A stretch of 64,000 nucleotides of DNA from Daucus carota subsp. sativus (Eukaryota; Streptophyta; Magnoliopsida; Apiales; Apiaceae). A program made the position numbers and the translations under genes. The notes beneath the pieces were generated by a model, which did no database searches, was not told where the DNA came from, and saw only the letters and a program-made list of their open reading frames with translations. Location of the stretch: assembly GCF_001625215.2 (NCBI RefSeq), contig NC_030385.2, forward strand, positions 42,557,598 to 42,621,597, read 5' to 3'. Shown one piece after another: positions 1-10,900 of this stretch (position 1 is the first letter of the stretch; the number at the start of each line of letters is the position of its first letter).

Positions 1-1083
1 CTATATTTGGTTTAGATTGAGATTTGTAACAGCATGCATTGTCATTTGTCTTATTCGGTGATTAAATTGTGTTAATTGTTATTAGTTGTTAAAATCTGAA
101 TTTTATTAAGACTTGTTATGTGCCTTGCTTTTTATTGTTTAAGGAGTACTATATGTTAATTATGTTTTGTTTATTAATTAAATGTATAGGCTTTGTTCGT
201 GTTATTAATTTCGGATTTTAAGTGTCGACTTTGAGGTAAGTACCTTTTGACTTACTTTTATTTTCGAAAGGATATTTTGATTTCGCAAATTTCAGATTTT
301 TGTTATAAGATATAAGAATTTTGTTTCGAAATTTATAAGATATAAATGAGAATCTTTGAAGACCCAGTCTCTACGTTTCAAACCCGTTCGTAGTCTACGT
401 TATAGTTCCGGAACTAGCCTTAGATACCCTTAGTAGGCGCACAAGTGTGCAACTTTAGATACCTGCTAAGGGCGCGTGATTATTGAACTTTAGATCCCGG
501 TCACTGGGTAAGTGTGGCAAAAGAATAAGAATAAGATCCCGGTCACTGGGTAAGTGTGGCCGTAGAGCAAGACTGTGGCATTGATAAGATTTTTGTTTCT
601 GTTTTTGCTTCTCTTTTAAATTCTGTTCGCTTTTAAAATATAAACTGTGGGTTGGATTTGCTTTTACAAGTGTTTTAAAAATTATTATTGTTTTGAGGAA
701 CAAGGTTTTATAAAAACACTCACTGATTTCGAGATTAATTGTTAGTCAAATTGTTACTTGCTGAGCTGTGTAGCTCATCCATTTTTCTATATTTCAGGTT
801 CTATCATGTGGAAGAATTTTGAGAATAAGATTGAGGACTTTTGGATTTTATGCTTCGTGATTATTTGCATTTAAAGACTTGGTGTCTATTAAGAATAATT
901 TGATGAATTTATTAGTTATTAGTTTTGGATTATGGAGCTGCGTCTCCTAGTTTATGACTTTTGATTATCGGGTTTGACCGCTGCTTTGACTGATATATTA
1001 TTTGAGGATTTTGATTTAAGTAATGGTATTATATTTATGTCGTGAAATTAGTTTTTAGTATTCCGAAAAGTCGGGGTGTTACA
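1..1083 (-). mobile_element. Partial LTR of a retrotransposon (probably Ty3/gypsy)
   Basis: The segment ends at 1083 with GGGGTGTTACA. On the minus strand this is a TGTAACACCCC start, the usual 5' end of many plant Ty3/gypsy LTRs. The rest runs off the left edge, so neither the second terminus nor a target duplication can be checked. It holds a 27-bp direct repeat (492-518 and 534-560, period 42) containing the motif CCCGGTCACTGGG. No gag or pol reading frame is visible. The class is inferred from the terminus alone. Confidence 0.5.
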
Positions 1084-1409
1084 CACATACTTCCCTCTAA
1101 TATACACCTCCTTGTAGGATATTAAAAACCCTAACTTTAAAATTCTAAATATGAATTTGAAAATTTCCTTTTTTCAATTAAATACCAGAATATAATTAAA
1201 TTTATAATGAACAAGCCTCGTACCCATATGTTGTCATATAAATGTGAACACAGTATGACTCTTTTCATTGCTAGTGGACCAGTGGAATCATCTCGAAACC
1301 AGCTCGTAGCCGCCACACATCGCCTCTTAAAACATACAGGGATAAAAGAATCTCGAATACTCGATAAATATGAATTTTTCAAACAAATAAAAGTTATCAT
1401 TATATTATA

Positions 1410-1659
1410 CTCTCTCCGTTTCAATTTACATGTCCACCTTGAAGAAATTTTTTTGTTTCAAATTACTTGTCCACTTCAATTTTCAATGCAAAATCATATT
1501 TTCAAAATCAATTCTACTCCACAAATCTCTTATTTATATTTCCTAGATTAATCCCACTCCACATATTTTGATCATTTAATGCAATTAATTTGTGAACATC
1601 CACTTTTCTTAAACTATGTGATTTTTTTAAAGTGGACATCTAATTTGAAACGGAGGGAG
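1410..1659. mobile_element. Stowaway-like MITE (250 bp)
   Basis: The ends are inverted: CTCTCTCCGTTTCAATTTAC on the left, and ATTTGAAACGGAGGGAG on the right. They are flanked by TA on both sides (1408-1409 and 1660-1661). CTCCCTCCGTTTC termini with a TA target duplication are the hallmark of Stowaway (Tc1/mariner-derived) MITEs. The inverted similarity extends inward through the GTCCAC motif. There is no coding capacity. Confidence 0.85.
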
Positions 1660-2260
1660 TATGTATATAATAAAATTAAAATAGCACTTTGGCTAGAAGA
1701 TTTCTTTAGACATATGCATGATCTATTTATTGCAATACATACAATAATTGGCTGTTCCAACACCACATTATTGACCACACTCCACAAAATCAAAATGACC
1801 ACAAATATAACTCAACAAGTCACAACTCACAAGTGAGCCGAGCTAAAGCATGCAACATTCTATCACAAATTTGTGCTAAACTTTTGACAACTCAACCAAC
1901 ACAAATCTGCAGCCCATTCTTCTTCTTACACGTTACACTCCATCACTGGCTCACTTAAAGAAGTGGCATGACCGCTAATATACACACTTGACAAAACCCC
2001 ACTCATCAAAACCATACTGCTCCTACTTTAATTTTTGGCCATGCAAATCTCCCCCTCTCTCTTCATTTGCTAACTACTCTAACAACTAGTTAAATCATGC
2101 CTCATTATTTCCCTTTAAGCCTCTTTTGTTGTATTAGTTTAGTGGTATTTTCGTCCTCACGTTGTAATTATTGGACACCAACCTTTAATTTAACTGCATG
2201 CAAACAACCACATGCTAGGATTCTTCTGTATGGCTCTACTTGCATACATCCCCTAGGCCT

Positions 2261-2268
2261 TATATATA
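2261..2268 (+). promoter_or_regulatory. Putative TATA box of the B-box gene
   Basis: TATATATA lies 94 nt upstream of the B-box ATG, which would give a transcription start near 2290-2300 and a 5' leader of about 60 nt. The call rests on position and sequence only. Confidence 0.5.
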
Positions 2269-2354
2269 TGATCCCAGTCTTGCTTATTTTTGATCTCCAA
2301 AACGATTACTTTGTATATACAAATTAACATTAAATCATATTTTCGACATCGAAA

Positions 2355-2744
2355 ATGTGCAGAGGAAGAGTGGAAGAGGAGAGCCGGGAGTTCTCAGAAG
2401 TGCTCAGAGAAGAAACTGCAGCAGTATTGGCTCATGCCAGCCAAGGGTCAGTATGTTGTGAGCTCTGTGACTCGGATGCCACCATATATTGTCCAGCCGA
2501 CGATGCTTTTCTGTGTCGAGATTGCGATAAAGAGGTCCATGTAGCTAATTTCCTGGCCAGAAGACACATTAGATGCTTGCTTTGCAGGACTTGTCAGAGC
2601 CTTACTAGTCGGTACCTCATCGGAGTTTCTGCAGAGGTTGTGCTCCCAGATGTTGTTAATAAATCGGAGAAAAGACCGTGGAGTACTTCAAATCTTGAAG
2701 CCAATCACTCCAGAGAACATAAGATGCCTTTCTTGCTTCTATGA
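2355..2744 (+). CDS. BBX31: Single B-box zinc-finger microprotein (BBX30/31, miP1 type)
   Basis: A 129-residue single-exon gene with one B-box and no CCT domain. The zinc ligands read C35-x2-C38, C46, D49 or D50, C54-x2-C57, D58, H62 and H71. The tail is charged, and the protein ends PFLLL. In Arabidopsis, BBX30 and BBX31 (miP1b/miP1a) are short B-box proteins of this layout. They bind CONSTANS through the B-box and recruit TOPLESS through a C-terminal PF(V/L)FL motif, which delays flowering. They also take part in HY5-controlled light responses. Length, single B-box and the PFLLL end all fit that class. The ATG at 2355 is the first in frame and follows a TATA box. An overlapping frame at 2290-2544 is a shadow. 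The choice of BBX31 over BBX30 rests on PEX22 being the next gene and is less certain than the class. Confidence 0.85.
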   Translation: MCRGRVEEESREFSEVLREETAAVLAHASQGSVCCELCDSDATIYCPADDAFLCRDCDKEVHVANFLARRHIRCLLCRTCQSLTSRYLIGVSAEVVLPDVVNKSEKRPWSTSNLEANHSREHKMPFLLL

Positions 2745-3670
2745 GTAGTTCTGTAACATTTGTATTTTGATTGTTTTCTTTAAATTTTGAGGATTTTGTC
2801 CAGGAATCACATTTACATTACCCTTACATCTTGATTTATTCAGTAAATTTGTTGATGCTTCGTCTTCCCCTCTATAGCTTAAACTAGGTGTTTCTTTGAT
2901 AAATATTTATTCCAGGAAAAAAAAATCTGAAAAATACAAATCTGTGTGCGCCCCTGTTTGTTAGTATCTGTCAATGATCGATTCTAAAGGCAAATTATTC
3001 ATGTATAAATCATGAAAGATTAGCGTAATTCTTTGTGACTAAAATATAAGTTTCAACATCTTAATGAGTATTCTGAAGAGAAACTTTTGACATAATATTT
3101 CAATAAAATATGTTGAAAATAAATTAATGGTTATATGTAAATTTGAAATTTAAAACTTTCAATAAATTAGTTATTTACTTTTGTGAAAAATTATTATTAA
3201 TTTTGATAACATGTGATTATCACAAAAGATGGAATATTACATAGCTAATACAAAGATCATCCGGAGTTTCTCCCAATTCCATAAATTTTAATTGAATTCT
3301 ACAAACTCGGTTATGTAACCTAAGGGTGTTTTCTTCATATTTATTAAAGTTGAATTATGACATGCCTTCAAAAAAAAAAAAAAAAAGTTGAATTATGACA
3401 TCTACTATACACTATATCATTGTTTTAAGTTGATATGAGTTGTGAAACAAATTGTAATTGTGTACGATAAATAGCGATAAATTTTAGTAACAAGGATATA
3501 AAAAAAAAAAAATTAGTAACCAGATATTTCTAAAATTTCTCTAAATTTTATCAGAATTTATAAGATCCCTAATTTTGTAAAAGTTTGTATCAATATCGTG
3601 ATAAATTATATAGAATATAAATTAACTGCTTTTATAATTTGAAATTTTCTTACATTCTCTAATCAATCAA
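2745..3670. other. 3' flank of the B-box gene and AT-rich spacer
   Basis: The first few hundred bases presumably hold the 3' UTR. The rest is AT-rich with short A-runs (3369-3386 and 3500-3511). The sequence GTTGAATTATGACATG is repeated with slight variation on both sides of the first A-run. No gene or clear transposon end is seen. Confidence 0.5.
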
Positions 3671-3708
3671 TCAATATATATATATAAAGGAGGATGCGGG
3701 CGTCTCCA

Positions 3709-6700
3709 GAATTGCTCGATTCAGTCTTCTAATTTTTCTTGAATTTCGGAGAGAAAATATAATTATAATTCAAAAAAAGGTTCAAGAATTCTAAAAGTAA
3801 TACAATTCTTTTCTTATCGAATTCTAAAGATGATACAATTCTTTTCTTATATATAAAGGAGAATGCGGCGTCTCTAGAATTGCTCGATTCAGTCTTCTAA
3901 TTTTTCTTAAATTTCGGATAGAAACTATAATTATAATTCAAAAAAAGGTTCAAGAATTCTAAAAGTAATACAATTCTTTTCATATTGAATTCTAAAGATG
4001 ATACAATTCTTTTCTTATTTAGTATTTCGTATTGAAGTCTAAAGATGATACAATTCTTTTCTTATTTAGTATTTCTTATTGAATTCTAAAAATATTACAA
4101 TTCTTTTCTTATTTAGTAATTCTAAAAGGAATAGGATTATATTTATTCAAACGAACAATAATAAATAAAATACAATTTATATTTAAGATTTGTAAGATAA
4201 TATGTACAATTCTTATTTTCGATAAGATATATAGAATATGTAGTTGAATTTTAAATTATAAAATTTTATTTTCGATAAGATATATAGAAGAATAATCTAA
4301 TACTAGGTCCGTAATTACAACTGTGTTTAAAAATCTAAATAGTAGACACAAATAATAAATTAGATAACACGATATGTTCGAATCATAAAATTTAAATAGT
4401 AGACACAAATAATAATTAGATGACACGATATATTCGAATCATAAAATTTATTAACTCGGCGTGTCTAGAATTATTGAATTTAGTATGATAATTTTCTTAA
4501 TTAAATTTCAAATTGAAAATAAAATTATAACATAAAAATCAGATTAAAAAATATAATTCTTATTTTCAAAAGTTGTAGCGCTAAACTAACGTAGTTCCAT
4601 AATGATCAAGAAGATAGCATCTCAATCATGAAAACATTTTTGAGATCTTCGCAGCCTCATTCAAATAGTATGCATGAACTTACAATCAATCTCGATAACA
4701 GTTCGATTCAGTCTTATAATTTTCTTGAATTTTGAATAGAAAATAAAATTATAATTTAAAAAATTAAGTTCAAGGATCTTAAAGGTAATATAATTTTTTT
4801 TATTAGATTCTAAAAATAATAAAATTCTTTTCACATAATTTTCTTAAATTTCGGCTAAAAAATATAATTATAATTTATAAAATCAAGTTCAAGGATTCCA
4901 AAAGTTAATACAATTCTTTTCGTGTTGGATTCTAAAGATAACACAATTCTTTTCTTATTTAGGAATCCTAAAAGAAATAGGATTATATTTATTTAAACTA
5001 ACAATCAGTCAATCATAGATAAAATACAATTTATATTTAAGATTTGTAAGGTAATACGTACAATTTTTATTTCGAATAGAAAATAAAAGATTGTAAAGAT
5101 ATTAATCATTAAAAAAACTAATAGCAAAAAAATTAGAATCATAAAAGAATAATAATTTTTAACTAATAAATAGGAATCATAAAATGAAAATAATTAACAA
5201 ATAAAATAGGATATATAAAATAGGAATCATATATTGATTTTATGATAATGTAAATGATTTTTAATTAGTATTGTGTTTGACGGGCACGGGAGGCGGCCCA
5301 AACTAACTTTTATCTAAATAATAATAAATTTTCTATTAGTATTATGTTGGACAGGAAAGTGGCCAATAATTTTTTTATCTAAGTTATAATATGATTTTTT
5401 TTGTCAAAACGGGACCACGGCTTAAAAAAATTTTCATCCAAATATAATCTTTAACTTCATCATAATTATAATAATTTTTTATTAGTAGTGTGTTTGACGG
5501 TAGGGCGACTCAAACTAATATCTATATTATAATTTATTGTTATTAGTACTGTGTTTGACAAGAGAGCGGCTCAAACTAATTTTTATCTATATTATTATAT
5601 TTAATATTATCATCATTACAATAATTATTGATTAATATTATCTTTGATGGGATGGCGGTCCAAACAATTTTTTTTATTAGTATTGTGTTTGACAGGAGGG
5701 TCACTTAAACAAATTTTTATATTAATTATAATATTTTTTTAATTAATGATATGTTTAACAGGAACATGACTCAAAATAACTTTTATGCAATTATAATATT
5801 AATTCATATCAAAATTTATAAAAAATTCGTAACGCCGCCGCGAAACGCGGCTTTATTAAAATACAATTATAATTCAAAAAATTATGTTCAAGATTTCGAA
5901 AGGTAATATAATTCTTTTCTTATTGGATTCTAAAGGTAATAAAATTCTTTGGTTAATCTCATTAATTAATGAAGGTTAGCTTTTAAAGTTTGGCATCGCA
6001 TGTAATACTCTAAAATCTATATAAAAAAAAATCAGACTAACAAATTATTTGAAAAATTAAAACCGATAGTTTACGGTTTGATTTTTCAGCTTTGGAGCAT
6101 GATGTTCAAAAACGCTAATTTAACCGCACGAAGAACTCCCTTTTTTCCCGAACCTACCTCTGCTGTAAACTCAAACAGGCAACTCTGGCTCGTATAAGTC
6201 GTTTGACTTTAATTTTAAACCTAATTTTAGGTACTTTGATCGTATAACAAATATTATTATTTTTGATTTTTTATTTTTTGGATATAAATATCTTTATTTA
6301 GAAAAAGAAAATTTTAAAAATATCAAGTTCGATTCAAAATAATAATAGCTCGATTCAGTCTTATAATAATGAATCATATATTGATTTTTTTAAGATAATG
6401 AAAATGATTTTTGATTAGTATTGTGTTTGACGGGCACGGGAGACGGCCCAAACTAATTTTTATCGAAATAATAATAAATTTTTTATCAGTATTATGTTTG
6501 ACGGAAAAGTGGTTAAACATTATATTTAATATTTGTAAGGTAATACGTACAATTTTTATTTTCGATTTAGTCTTATAATTTTCTTAAATTTCGGATAGAA
6601 AATATAATTATAATTAAAAAAATCAGGTTCAAGGATTCCAAAAGTTAATAAAAAAATTTTCTTTTTGGATTCTAAAATTAATACAATTCTTTTCTTAGTT

Positions 6701-6730
6701 AGGAATCATAAAAAACAGAATTATATTTAT
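3709..6730 (+). repeat. Dispersed family of ~100-170 bp repeats inside the Helitron-like cluster
   Basis: A unit starting GCTCGATTCAGTCTTC, with stretches of TTCTTAAATTTCGGATAG and TTCAAGAATTCTAAAAG, recurs with variation near 3713, 3884, 4705, 4845, 6350 and 6570. It is AT-rich and non-coding. The copies have diverged unevenly, which suggests stepwise amplification. Confidence 0.6.
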
Positions 6731-7345
6731 TATATATATATATAAAGGATGCAGAGTGGTTAGGTTCCAAACAGCTAAGAAATAGGAATCTCGGTAAAAA
6801 TATAATAGCTATAATCTATGAAATTGGATATGTTTATCGAAAAATTATAATTATAATTTTATCATAATGTAAATGATTCTTGATTAGTATCGTGTTCGAG
6901 GGGAGGGCGGCCCAAATTAATTTTTATCTGAATAATAATAATTCTTTATTAGTATTATGTTTGACGGGTAAACGGCTAAAATAATTTTTTATCTAAGTTA
7001 TAGTATATTTTTTATTCAAACGGGACGACGGCTTAAAATAATTTTCATCCAATTATAATTCTTAACTTTATCATAATTACAATAATTTTTTATTAGGATT
7101 GTGTGTTGATGGTAGGGCGACTCAAACTAATATCTATATTATAATGTTTTTTTTATTAGTATTGTGTTTGACAAGAGAGCGGCTCAAACTAATTTTTATC
7201 AATATTATTATATTTAATTTTATCATAATTATTGATTAATATTTTCTGGAAGAACGGTTCAAACAATTTTTTTATTAGTATTGTGTTTGACAGGAGCCAC
7301 TTAAACAACTTTTTATATTAATTATAATACTTTTTTATTAGTGAT
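5265..7345 (+). repeat. ~80-bp irregular tandem repeats with TTGTGTTTGACGGG
   Basis: A unit of about 75-90 bp, with core ATTAGTATTGTGTTTGACGG, then GCGGCTCAAACTAATTTTTA, is repeated at about 5265, 5330, 5485, 5545, 5675 and 5745. It recurs at 6410, 6485, 6885, 6950, 7090, 7155 and 7270. It forms two arrays separated by the hairpin at 5837 and the repeats near 5870-6400. It is not coding. Confidence 0.65.
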
Positions 7346-7460
7346 ATATTTAACGTGAAGATGACTTGAAATAAATTTTATGCAATTATAATAGTAATTC
7401 GTATTAAAATTTATAAAAAAAATTAATAACACCGCCGCGAAGCGCGGCTTTATTCACTAG

Positions 7461-7971
7461 TTCTAAATTGAATACACAATCTATAATACAAAAAATCAAA
7501 AAATAACTTTTATTTAGAAGAAAAATATTATACTTCCACTGCTCCAAATTCTGTTTTGACTTTTTTCTGGTTAAGTTAATCAAATTTTAACGATATCTAG
7601 ATATAATTATACTTAAGAGAATATCAAAAAATTATTATTATAAAAAATATATATACTTATTTAAAAGAATATCTTTTATATTCATAATTATATAAAACTG
7701 ATTCCTAAAATTCATTCGGAGTCTAATATGACTGGTAAAAAAGTAACGAAAGGAGTATATATATATTTTTTAAACTAAAACAAATAAATAAATAGCACTT
7801 GCGTGTACACAGTAGCATTCTTGTATGGAAAATATTTACATATATAATATTATCTCTGTAGCTGTAATCAAAGAATGGAATAATCTGCCGATATTACAAG
7901 ACTTGGGAGCTTCGCGATTTCACCGTAGCAGACCAGAGCAGGGCTAAACGACGCCGTTTTTCAGTTTGGGC
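7461..7971. promoter_or_regulatory. PEX22: Spacer and probable PEX22 promoter
   Basis: AT-rich DNA becomes more mixed in base content from about 7860. The near-palindrome AAACGACGCCGTTT (7945-7958) lies just upstream of the PEX22 ATG, where the 5' leader or core promoter is expected. No clear TATA box was chosen. Confidence 0.4.
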
Positions 7972-10900
7972 ATGGCTGATCACTCCAAAGACGATATCTT
8001 CCAGCTGATCAAGAAATTTGGGGCTTTTCTTACCCTCAAATTCAACAATCTCTTCCACAATCTGGTCTTTTTTCTCAATCCCTTATCTTGATTTTATGTA
8101 TATGTGTTTCTATGGCTATTTGTATGTAATTAAGTATGCGTGTAATGCATAATTTGTTTGGATCTTGGTAAAGATTGTACCTTATTGTGCATTAGGGCTA
8201 ATTGTAGGTGATGGAAATGAAAAATGGGTGCACTTTGTTTTTTATTGTAAGAAGATTTTGTGGGTTCTTAATGGGTGGAAGTGTGGTGATGTGTTTGATT
8301 TTGTCGAATTAGGTTAGGTTAAGATGTCCCGAGTTTGAGTTTGGAATTTAAGATGAACAGCCTAGTGTTCTTAAAGATTGTGGACTTGTGGTTTTGCTTA
8401 TTAGGTCGAAGTAGTTGGGAGTATAGGGAACTTGTATAGGTAGTGGGGAGGAGGTATGGGTTATGTGATCAGTGAGGATGTGCTATAAAGATTGATTGTT
8501 TTGTGGGATAATTATGGATAGTATAATGCCCTAGTTGAAATTTGTCTGCGTTTAGTGCAAGACGACAAGGTATAACGGTTTTGACTCTGTAAATCGTCGT
8601 TTAGTTTCTTTGTCGGGTTCTAACTTCTAACAATGTAATACAAGAATAAGGATGTGTAAATAATTAGGGTTATATACATTCTCAGATATTTTCCATTAGC
8701 ATCTTAGTTTTTCAGTTAAATTGCTCATCTGCGGTGACTAACTTCAGTGGTTTTTTGTTTGGAAAATGCACCTAAGTTTGTGCTATATACCCTTCTTGGA
8801 TATTGAAGATGCCATTTTTGTAGAGATATGCATATATTATCAGTTATGTTCTTTGCCCAATAAAGTACATTCTTAAATGTAAACAAAAGAAAGCTGTGAT
8901 TTTTGTTTTTAAGTTGATTCAAGTTCTGTTCAAATATCAAACAACATAATCGATTTAACTTTGTAAAGTATTGTTCTGGAAACCAGCACTTTTCACATGT
9001 TATAGAATAACTATATTGGTTTTTACTGAATTTAGAAGTCAATATATATATTAAATTTGAAGATGTACTGGTTTCAATTTATAATGCTAACTTTTGAATT
9101 TTGGAGTCCTGATGCACATTTTCCAGTATGATGTTTTCACAGCCTTGGTCTGATTACAGGATTCACGATCTATTGGGGCTATAGCAGGATTAGCTGTTGC
9201 AATTCTCTTTACTTGGAGACTATTGAGGTCGCCTAGTGAACCTCAAAGAAGGCAACCTAAACGAGAAACTACAGCACCTAGTAGTTCTGGACCTACTAAC
9301 CATTCAAATCCAAATCAGATATCTTCTGGTGTATCTTCACAAGATTCTGGGGCACAGAATGTTATTGATGAGTTCTTTCAGCCAGTAAAGGCAGATCTTC
9401 TTGTTCCTTTACACCTTTAATAATCTAATATGATCTAATAAGTGTGGTTTGTATCTGATTTTTTTTTCCCCTGCTGCAGCCAACTCTTGGACAAATAGTT
9501 AAGCAGAGATTGAGTGAAGGGAGGAAGGTAATTGATATAATATGTGAGCTTTTAGACATGAAAATTTATTGATTTTCTCTTTATGTTCCCTGAGATCAGA
9601 AGTCAGAACAAGTTAGGAAGGTTAAGTTGCCAAATGTTCATGGCTTGGCATACTATTTTAATAGAATGCATGAAAATCAGGCAAGCCGATTTTATGAGTT
9701 ATGTTCTTTAGGTCTCCTCTGGCCAGAAGTCAAATGATAATGAAGATAATTTAGGCCTCTTAATGTACATCTCTTGACGTGGTACCAGCTTGGTTGGGCA
9801 GAATTTCCTTATTTGGTTGCATTCTTTTAAAAAATTTAGGTGTTGACAGGTGGGGGCTACCATTGGTTTTCAAAGATACTGTAATAACTAGAAAAAAAAT
9901 GGTAAATCTAATGGATTTTGTTTAGCTTTCAATTTATTTTTTATGAAAGTTGAGTGATTACTGATTACATATAGCCTCTAATCATTCTCTATTCGACAAG
10001 GTTCTTAAAAGTCTTAAGCATGCAGTTAAGTATATTCTTTTGTTATACATATATATTTTTTGTATAGGTGACATGCAGGTTGCTTGGTGTTATACTAGAA
10101 GAAAGTACTCCGGAAGAGCTTCAGGTTAAAAAATAATTATCAGTACCTCTTAGAGGATACAAAGACATGCAAAATATTTAACATTTTGTCGCCTTTTTTC
10201 TCCTTTTCTCTTTGTAGAAACAAGCAACTGTGAGGTCCTCGGTGCTGGAAGTGCTTCTTGAAATCACAAAATATTGTGATCTCTATCTCATGGAAAGAGT
10301 TTTAGACGATGAGAGTGAGGTGCATTTTCTTTTAATTGCTTTTAGTGAGAGAGAGTGTGGTTAGTTGCAAACTTGCAATGTTTAATTATTCTTGTGTGGT
10401 ATTTTAGAAAACTTACTATAATGAGAATACCATTATCTGCTTTTGTATACCCCTTTCAATCAGCAGCCCACTCCATGTGAACTCTACTTATTTTCAAGTA
10501 TGAAACAGTAGTTGACATAACATCATTAGGTTTTGTTAATTGTTAATAATTATTAATCACCATAGGGTTGATTTGTAAATTATCATCAGAGTAGAGGTTA
10601 GCTCTGATTAAAGTCTGCTTGTACTTTATTCTTTGTGCAGGACATGATTATATTTGCCTTTGGTTGAATATTTTATGTTCTTGTTTTGATTTATACAATG
10701 CTTATAACCCATGCAATGCATGGATGTAAGATAATTCAATATTTATGTAGTATACTTGCAATATTTGTTAATTTGTTGAAATATATATCTACATTTTTTG
10801 TAATATATGTTATTTATTGATATTTTCGTGTATTCGTTATGTTATTGCTTTTACTTGCCAAGTATCAAACCTCAAACTCTTCTTAGTAAAGAATGACAAC

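Larger units (their letters stand above)
1084..2354. other. Intergenic region upstream of the B-box gene
   Basis: AT-rich DNA between the LTR end and the B-box start codon. It contains one Stowaway-type MITE and the putative TATA box described separately. The open frames here (around 1207-1551 and 1579-1836) run through the MITE and match no family, so they are not called as genes. Confidence 0.6.
3671..7460 (+). mobile_element. Helitron-like, AT-rich repeat cluster
   Basis: The right end carries a GC hairpin (7434-7448, GCCGCG-AAG-CGCGGC) followed by TTTATTCACTAG and a host T. That is the layout of a Helitron 3' end: hairpin, short spacer, CTRR, insertion between A and T. A second hairpin at 5837-5851 (GCCGCG-AAA-CGCGGC) suggests a nested or tandem element. 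Candidate 5' ends resemble one another: TC followed by an AT-rich stretch and AAAGGAGGATGCG at 3671, and a like sequence near 3845. A related TATATAAAGGATGC occurs near 6740. No Rep/helicase frame is present, so this is non-autonomous. The left limit is uncertain. Confidence 0.55.

Noticed and set aside
1207..1551. 114-residue frame upstream of the B-box gene
   Set aside because: It runs into a Stowaway MITE, and its residues match no family.
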